DNA of 64,000 bases, from positions 62,001 through 126,000 of the forward strand of contig BGZK01001213.1 in assembly GCA_005406025.1 (NCBI GenBank), given 5' to 3'. The translations under genes and the position numbers were made by a program. This stretch comes from Eumeta japonica (Eukaryota > Arthropoda > Insecta > Lepidoptera > Psychidae). Below, one piece after another: positions 38,450 to 64,000 of this stretch. Position 1 is the first letter of the stretch, and each line of letters starts with the position of its first letter. The notes beneath the pieces were generated by a model. That model had not been told where the DNA came from. It saw only the letters and a program-made list of their open reading frames with translations, and did not search any database.

Positions 38450-38980
38450 TTTAGGGTTCCGAGCCAATTGGCAAAAACGGAACCCTTATAGTTTCGTCAT
38501 GTCCGTCCGTCCGTATGTCACAGGCATTTCATTTAGAAACTACAAGACGTATATTGATGAAATTTATAGTGTAGGTGTCTTGTATAAGCCGCTACTTATT
38601 TTGGTAGTTAATAATAAAAATAAATATTTCTAAGGAGTGCACTCCAAACATGCAACAGAAACTGAAATATTTTTTTTCAGAAAACATCAACGTTTGGCAC
38701 ATGTTTTGATAATCTTTTAAAACAGTGTAAGGTTTTTTATCAATTTTTCTGATAACATGAATAATTTCGGAAATAATCGCTTCTATAGTTGCGTCCCCCT
38801 TCTATTTTCTAAACCATATGTCCAAAAAATATTATAAAATAACAAAGAATACTTAATAAATACTTTCAACGAACATTATTTTGAACATAGTCGATTACAT
38901 TGTTTTCGAGTTATTGCCGAAAAACGGCGCTTCTCAACAAAAGGACGTAAGTGCCATGAAGATACGCTCTTTTGCTGATA
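38450..38980 (+). mobile_element. GGGTTCCGT-type lepidopteran repeat
   Basis: It begins TTAGGGTTCCGAGCCAATTG, AAAAACGGAACCCTTATAG and TCATGTCCGTCCGTCC, the well-known head of a very abundant moth repeat. The 3' boundary is uncertain. I estimate it near 38980. Confidence 0.6.
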
Positions 38981-39639
38981 CACTTTAGTTTACACTAATT
39001 TAAGATTAATATTTAACATACCTACTTGTTTGTCTAGTATAGGCGACTGAAGTGCTTATACCTATTATGCGCGGGAAACATAGAAAAAGTGTAATAACGT
39101 ACTTTTTTTATCATTGTGCATAACGTGCATTTCTTTGTAATAATGGCTTCGGAACCCTATTAAGCATGGTATGAGATGCTCTTGGCCAAGTTTTTTTTAG
39201 TATGTTGCTGCACGCGCTACTGTTTACTACAGCAATCGCTTCATTTTTTTTTATGCGTACACATCCAAATTTTTGTTGGCAACATGAATGAAATAATTTT
39301 GTCACGCAATCATTTAATGGTGAAAAAAAAAACATAAGTCTTTATACTATGTGATGAGATCTAACGCCCTTCCATACATAGACATCAAAATCTATAAATG
39401 TAGGCGCGTCCATTTCTTAAAAAAATATATAAGTACCCTTGAAATGTTTAAAGTGGCGGCGCGATACATATTTTCATATTTTTCGAATTTTAAAAGCTGT
39501 TATATATCACTGGCATAACAAACATTTTATACAATTTTCACATCTCATATCTGCGGGTAAACTTTTAAGACTTTTAAATTTCAAAACGCTTTTAGGCAAA
39601 ACACTTAAAATCGCTACTTAAAACACAAACATCGACCAA
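38981..39639. other. Intergenic, nothing recognised
   Basis: AT-rich. A minus-strand frame (39111-39335) is unrecognised. Confidence 0.45.
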
Positions 39640-39855
39640 ATATCGCCCATTCCTCTTCCATCAGCCCACAACCTCCATCCATTAGCCTCCTCCCATGGAG
39701 GATTGATGGAGAGCCACCAATCCGTTCCTTCATCAGATATCCTATTCCTAGCCAAGGGGCCGGCAACGCACTGATGACTCCCCCTAGAGTCGCGAGTGTT
39801 CATGGGCTGTAATGACCACCTACGTTCTGTTGGCTCGCATGCTATTTCACCTCTC
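39640..39855 (+). mobile_element. Lepidopteran dispersed repeat (GGCCGGCAACGCA core), 3' part
   Basis: GGGGCCGGCAACGCACTGAT, then TGACTCCCCC, GTGTTCATGGGC and GGCTCGCATGCTATTTC follow the conserved order of this common moth repeat. It ends about 240 bp before exon 1 of the Gld-like gene. A minus-strand frame across it is a shadow. Confidence 0.6.
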
Positions 39856-40100
39856 AAAAACGCTATTGAAAAAAAAGAACAATAAGCATGAGCAGCATTA
39901 TTCAGCAGTTAATTCAATAGCGGTAGAGACACGTCGTATCCCGCCGTACAACCCGCTTATTGTATTTCCTTTTACATTTCGTACTATTTTAGAACTTAGA
40001 ACAAGAACAAGGAACGGTCTCGTGCAAGACGAGACTTATGGTCACATTACATATTAGGCACGTGGACTAAATTCCTTCTATTTTATTTTTATGCAGACAG

Positions 40101-58196
<18,096 letters not shown>

Positions 58197-58460
58197 CCAT
58201 TCGAAAATGTGACGCTATATTAGTTAAGAGCTTACACCCACAGTTATTGCAATCTTGAACCATGGTCTAATAACAAGGTAGATTGTAGTAAATTATACCT
58301 AGTGATGGACAGAAACAAGTCATTACTTAAATTATCACCCGAGTCTGATTATGCTCCTGTAAGTTAGGTTCTGTGGGCGCAGAATAACTTAATTCTAAGA
58401 AGAACCCCGTATAATCTATTTCATTTGAATAGATAGCGGTGAATTCTAAGCGTATCTGCA

Positions 58461-58470
58461 AATAAATAAA
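58461..58470 (+). promoter_or_regulatory. Polyadenylation signal of the Gld-like gene
   Basis: Overlapping AATAAA hexamers (AATAAATAAA) lie 265 nt after the exon-10 stop, a plausible 3' UTR length. I see no comparable hexamer shortly after the alternative stop at 57375, which favours use of exon 10. Confidence 0.55.
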
Positions 58471-59546
58471 TCCGATGGCACACCATCGTATGGTACCAGT
58501 AGTCCACGAATCCTACATGTGCCACGCTAACACAAGGGAGCATGTCATAGGGCTAATTAAAAATAACAATAAGAAAGAATCTGCCGTCAAAGGCACCACC
58601 GCCGCCGTACAATGTCGTATAACTTAATGATTTCTTTATTTAACAAACATATTTCTATTTTGATACCGATTTGATAAAATTGACTTTTGCATTCGCGTCG
58701 TTTGAACTCGAGAAACGTGTAAGAAGTAAATATAGTGCTATCCTTCATACGCCAGTATGATTGTGTCAATGGTAGACAGTTCTGATAAACCTTGGCATCT
58801 TATAACGAGGAAAATCGTGCGTCATTTTATATAACGACTTTTTTCTTTGTTCAGACAACAGTTAAAAACTACTAAGTATATCGATGTGGTGCTTGACGAT
58901 TCGACGTGCAATTGTTTGTAGGTGGTTTTATGCTAAGTACTTTTCGAATTACATACACCCTTCATATTTTTTTATATTATAACACATAACCCAGCGATGC
59001 GGACAGGTGACAACTAGTACTAGATACAAAGATACTTACATGAGTTAGCAATTACAAACTAGGTAAATCAAGCAATTGAATATTCCTAATATTCCACAGG
59101 CAAGTTTCTAATTGCACTTTACTATAAAAATATGAACTCTGAATTAAATGGTATCAAAAATACATTTTGATTCTGTATCTCGGATGAATAGAATTTTTTT
59201 TTTAGTAGGTGATCTGATTATACAATTTTATAGAATTGTAAACACCTGTTAAATTAGTTGTTATTGGTTTCATGGCATTATTTATTCCATCCCTTAGGAG
59301 GAATGCCAGTTTGATTTTAAATCGTAACACAAACAAACCAATAGCAATAATAAAAGTAAACATTCATAAACAGTACATCGTACTCTAAAACATTATCCCC
59401 CTAAAAAAATATGTGTGGTACAGTCCAACGCACGAAACTCTGCCGCTGTGAAGTTAGTCACGAAAGCGACGCAATGGCGTAAAATAGGAAGGCGGGGGAG
59501 GAGAAAGAAGGCGCGGGAAGCGTTTTACCTGCGCATTGCATCATTT

Positions 59547-59583
59547 GCAGGCAATTCAGAGCGGCAGTTTCGTTCCTTGTACT
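59547..59583 (+). repeat. Copy 2 of the shared short element (GCAATTCAGAGCGGCA core)
   Basis: The 20-mer starting GCAGGCAATTCAG is identical to 5082-5101. Between TTTGCAG and the consensus donor GTAAGTT lies a 33-nt segment (59551-59583) with an open 11-codon frame. It could be a micro-exon. A repeat origin is equally possible. Confidence 0.5.
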
Positions 59584-60519
59584 GTAAGTTATCCCACAGA
59601 GCGTACGGGTACTCGCATCTATTAAAGTTAGAATTTTTTATGCATTGGCAATCAAATACTAAACCTCTGTAAGCTCTGCAACTATAGTTTTATATTTTGT
59701 AATTTGATCTACGTAAATATAATTATAAGAAACTATTTAATGTGCCCTTCTGTACTTGATGAACCAATCATTAGGAAAGATTTGCTTCGCAGAAAGAATA
59801 AATCAACAGAGAAATTCGCATGTGGCTCTGGAAGTGTGGACATATTTAGTATGTAAAACGATAAATGTTCACGTTACAATAATCCCATGTATTATTAATT
59901 TAAGTAATAAATATTATATTTATTATTTGATCCCTCTTCTCCACCTGCCCAACATGACGATTAGGGAACGAGCTGGAATGAAAAATAATCACATTCGAAT
60001 GAAAAAAGAATTTATGATGATAATTTAGAATGTATTAAATTAACAATGTTATCTTTTTAATTGATAAATAGTATTTAATCGAGCACACAATGGCACGCAA
60101 TATTGATGTACAAATTATTTATTAGACATTTTATAATATTAAAATATCTGTAACTATTTTAAAGTGTGTTTGTTTTTTCGAACCTGCACATTTTTATATT
60201 TCTATTGATTACACCAGCTTTTACAAAAATAAATATATACACCATAATAAAAGAATGTTACAAAAACAAAACCTCAAAAATATTTTTTTGCATACAAGAG
60301 ACGTATAAAATGAGAACGAGGTACAAAGTCTTTGGAACCAAAAAAAGAAAATACTGGATTCTAAATCTGTAATATTGATTATGTTTGAAAAAAGAGAAAT
60401 AATTTGAATCTTTTGTTTTTGAGAAAAAAAAATATTGGCCTTTTATTTGCAGTCTGTCGTAGCGTGTTGTTGAAAATGAAAAAAAAAATTTAATAGCGCC
60501 CAGTTATTAAGTATATGTG

Positions 60520-60880
60520 CTTGAAACTTTCCCTACAGGACGAGTTGATCAAGACTTACAATATACTTTAGAAGCAAATGCTCCACCGTATTCTACGGTT
60601 GCCCGTTGGTGCTCCGAATTTAAACAGAGAAGAACAACCACCAAAGATGACCCTCGCTCGGGTCACTCAACAACGGTAGTAACGAAAGAGATAGTAAAAG
60701 TCAAAAAAAATATTTTAGCAGATCGTCGTGTCACGGTAGTTATTGTAGCTGAAAAAAAAAAACAACGATTTCGACGGATAGTGTACGTAACATTTTACAC
60801 GAACATTTTGGGATGACAAAAATATCCGCGCGCTGGGTCCCCAAAATGCATGTCGATCCTTTAATAAGGAGTAAGTGGAA
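60520..60880 (+). pseudogene. Mariner transposase fragment (N-terminal part only)
   Basis: YSTVARWCSEFKQRRTTTKD and DPRSGHSTTVVT, then ILADRRVTVVIVAE and, after a frameshift, a region reading like ...HEHFGMTKISARWVPK. These correspond to the paired DNA-binding domain of a mariner transposase. The catalytic domain is not recognisable. It is a third, separate lineage in this window. Confidence 0.7.
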
Positions 60881-62179
60881 AAGCAGTTCCGATCCTGAAT
60901 TTATTGTCCACTGATAGTCACTCCAGGGTCCTTATATTCTTATTTGGAGTGCAACTACCAAATTATTCTTATACAAACTCTTTTAAATTGTTCTTGTTCT
61001 TTACATTGCAAAAGTTTTACAATTCGTATAGATCACATTTTCATTCAATTTCACATTAAACTGATTCACCCTATTTTTACTGTTGTCGCTGTGAGTTCCG
61101 ACGTGTTCCTGCTAAGATTGTAACGTGGGAATTATATAAATGAATGAACATATGTATGTAGATTAACAAATAATTTTAATTTTGTTTATACTAAATTCTA
61201 CTAATAGCCATAGAAGAGTAATTTCTGTTGACAACTCGCAGTATTATCACATACCGTTAAATCCTACAACTTTGCCCGCTTTTTTCGATTTTTCGATTAT
61301 AACTTAAAAAATACGCGCTTTATGGAAAACCATGGCCAATTACACTATAATAACCGTCCATCATGGATTCAAATTTGTTATTCATAAGCCTCGAAATTAT
61401 TATACGAGTTATTGAAATATCAACATGTGGGCAAAATTAGGTGCCGATGTGCCCAACTTTGCCAACCTTACATTGCTAAGCCATTTTAAGATCAATAATT
61501 CTGAAATTAAAAAATATTGAATTATGTAGGGTAATATTGTGACGCAATCTTCCAAAATGAATAAAATAACATCCTATTAGCCAAAAACCGTCTCTAAAAT
61601 CATTTGGGCAAAGTTAGGTAGCCTTTTATATTTTCTTCATATAAATACATCAGAAAAGCCTGGGTTATCAAAATACAAACAAATTTGAAAAATATCTATT
61701 TTCATAAAGGAAACTGCGCTCTTAATACTAGTGACTATTATCATTACTATTACAATACCTAAATGGTATTTATACGTGCCTACAACAGCGAAACAATTTT
61801 AAAAATTCGAAACAAATGCGCATCATTAAACAAAAAATCGACCTGCATAGACACAGCGAATAAAATTCAAATAAATATAGAATTAGAATCGTCGAACAAA
61901 ACAAATTCCTCAAAAAGTTAATTAAATCGAATTGAATCTATTTTTTTAACTACGCAATCGTCAGACACATCATCTTGATCAGATCGCTTTGGTTTTAAAA
62001 ATTTTAGATCTCCTTTCTTTTTAATAGTTTTGTAGAAACATATTGTATATCTTTTTTCAACAGACTACAGACCAGGATACCCGGATTAACTCGCAATAAG
62101 TTGATGTTATGTGGATGGTGGGATTTGAAGTGTTATTCATTAAAAGTCCTTGTGTTAGATCATTAAATGTAAGTCCGTG
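60881..62179. other. Intergenic; scattered GGGCAAAGTTAGG motifs
   Basis: ACTTTGCCC-type motifs occur in both orientations near 61267, 61435, 61452 and 61608, perhaps a decayed repeat. No gene. Confidence 0.4.
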
Positions 62180-63475
62180 TTTTCTTTAAAAGCGCCATCT
62201 GTTAATCGTGAAATTTAAGTCCATGTTATTATAAAAAAACGCCATGCGTTAGATCATAAAACATATGCTAATGTTTACTTCAAAAGTGCCATCTGTTAGG
62301 TTGTTAAATATATGTCAGTGTTTTCTTTTCTTTCTTATATAAAATATGACACTGTTTTCTTTAAAAGCGCCATCTGTTAGATAGTAAAATGTAAGACAGT
62401 TTTCTTTAAAAGCGCCATCTGTTAGATCGTAAAATGTAAATGAGTATTTTCTTTAAAAGCGCCATCTGTTAGATCGTAAAATGTAATACCTGTTTTCTTT
62501 AAAAGCGCCATCTGTTAGATAGTAAAATGTAAATAAATATTTTCTTCAAAAGCGCCGTCTGTTATATAGTAAAATGTAAGACAGAGTTATCTTTAAAACC
62601 GCCATCTGTTAGATCGTAAAATGATAGACAATCTTTTCTTTAAAAGCGCCATCTGTTAGATCGTAAAATGTAAATCAGTATTTTCTTCCAAAGCGCCATC
62701 TGTTATATAGTAAAATGTAAAACAGCGTTATCTTTAAAACCGCCATCTGTTAGATCGTAAAATGATAGACAATCTTTTCTTTAAAAGCGCCATCTGTTAG
62801 ATCGTAAAATGTAAATCAGTATTTTCTTCAAAAGCGCCATCTATAAGATCGTAAAATGTAAATCAGTATTTTCTTCCAAAGCGCCATCTGTTAGATCGTA
62901 AAATGTAAGACAGCGTTATCTTTAAAACCGCCATCTGTTAGATCGTAAAATGATAGACAATCTTTTCTTTAAAAGCGCCATCTGTTAGATCGTAAAATGT
63001 AAATCAGTATTTTCTTCAAAAGCGCCATCTATAAGATCGTAAAATGTAAATCAGTATTTTCTTCCAAAGCGCCATCTGTTATATAGTAAAATGTAAGACA
63101 GCGTTATCTTTAAAACCGCCATCTGTTAGATCGTAAAATGTCAGACACTGTTTTCTTTAAAAGCGCCATCTGTTAGATCGTAAAATGTAAATAAATATTT
63201 TCTTCAAAAGCGCCGTCTGTTATATAGTAAAATGTAAGACAGAGTTATCTTTAAAACCGCCATCTGTTAGATCGTAAAATGGAAGACAGCGTTATCTTTA
63301 AAACCGCCATCTGTTAGATCGTAAAATGTAAGACACTGTTTTCTTTAAAAGCGCCATCTGTTAGATGGTAAAATGTAAATCAGTATTTTCTTCAAAAGCG
63401 CCATCTGTTATATAGTAAAATGCAAGACAGAGTTATCTTTAAAACCGCCATCTGTTAGATCGTAAAATGTAAAGG
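62180..63475. repeat. Satellite array, 47-bp monomer, about 27 units
   Basis: The monomer is a variant of CTTTAAAAGCGCCATCTG, TTAGATCGTAAAATG and TAAGACAG. I count 27 units. Sixteen contain GCGCCATCT, seven have CCGCCATCT and four are otherwise diverged. The first three are degenerate. Units with CCGCC recur at 62599, 62740, 62928 and 63116, so intervals are 141, 188 and 188 bp, exact multiples of 47. The two 188-bp blocks 62740-62927 and 62928-63115 are nearly identical, a recent higher-order duplication. Confidence 0.95.
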
Positions 63476-64000
63476 CAAGACAGTCCGGCAAAATTGCTTT
63501 CGATTCAAATTATGAGAACTATTATACAAATTTGATCACAGGTTACAATTTTCAGCGTCATTTTTACGACAAAAAAAGATTATAAATTATTTATAATGAA
63601 GGTGGTGCAAAAGTTTGAAATTGTCGGAGAACAGTGCAGCCTTCAGATAAAAATATTAACTTGTGTTTTCATTACGAAAATTATGCGTGATTTAGTACAA
63701 ATCTTAAATCTTTTAAAATATTTAAAAAAAATTGTCAGTATTATCAATGTTATAATGTAAAACATATGTACATCAAAGTATTTAATTCGTTGGCTAATTT
63801 TAAAATACTGTAATGCCATCCGCGACAGTGCATAAGTCGTGCATTGTGACAATGTTGAAATGAAACAAGATAACAATATAAAACTTTTATTACTTGATAC
63901 ACGCCCAAAAATAATTTCATAATATCATATTACATATATTATTACTCTTATTATTATAGTTATATTTCGGTGTCATTACAAATACAACCACTATATTTTA
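63476..64000. other. Intergenic, nothing recognised
   Basis: AT-rich sequence after the satellite. A minus-strand frame (63643-63876) is isoleucine/phenylalanine-rich and not credible. Confidence 0.5.

Larger units (their letters stand above)
58197..60519. other. 3' UTR and downstream intergenic DNA
   Basis: After the polyadenylation signal the sequence is AT-rich. At 59410-59583 there is a GC-richer piece ending in the short shared element described separately. No further gene is supported. Confidence 0.5.

Noticed and set aside
39618..39857. Minus-strand 79-codon frame
   Set aside because: It lies within a dispersed lepidopteran repeat and reads as its antisense.
62180..63475. CRISPR-like array
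   Set aside because: The whole 47-bp unit repeats with no unique spacers, and the sequence is animal nuclear DNA. It is a tandem satellite.

Overview
The window looks like nuclear DNA of a moth or butterfly (Lepidoptera). It is AT-rich, its introns are long and full of repeats, and it carries dispersed repeats that I recognise from lepidopteran genomes: a family with a GGGTTCCGT-type head and a CTCGCACTTGGCCGG tail, a family with a GGCCGGCAACGCA core, tRNA-derived SINEs, and three decayed mariner transposons. These assignments come from memory of the families and not from a search.

Only one protein-coding gene can be assembled with confidence. It lies on the plus strand from 40101 to 58196 and encodes a GMC oxidoreductase closely resembling insect glucose dehydrogenase (Gld). 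Ten coding exons join in phase with GT/AG junctions and give 636 residues. The protein has the conserved Gld-type N-terminus, the FAD-binding GGGSAG motif, both GMC signatures and the catalytic NHQAGSCKMG and GNTNAP motifs. Exon 9 can also be read through its donor site, giving an alternative C-terminus that stops at 57375. A good polyadenylation signal lies at 58461. The acceptor site four bases before the ATG implies at least one non-coding exon further upstream, which I could not place.

From 1 to 40096 I find no convincing gene. The stretch holds scattered CpG-rich patches (largest at 17205-17460 and 5395-5640), SINE copies, a MITE with 12-bp terminal repeats and a probable 10-bp target duplication (7461-7745), a near-perfect 350-bp snap-back palindrome (10541-10894), a 33-bp perfect hairpin (13124-13195), two copies of a MITE with long terminal repeats (20279-20480 and 22100-22308), and mariner remnants on opposite strands (24230-25010 and 26287-26990). 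A possible decayed exon lies on the minus strand at 16895-17135.

Downstream of the gene there is a third mariner fragment (60520-60880). It is followed by a 47-bp satellite array of about 27 units (62180-63475) with a 188-bp higher-order period. Most units contain, on the minus strand, a CAGATGGCGC motif resembling the core site of insect CTCF. This array, the large snap-back palindrome and the alternative C-terminus of the oxidoreductase are the observations most worth following up.
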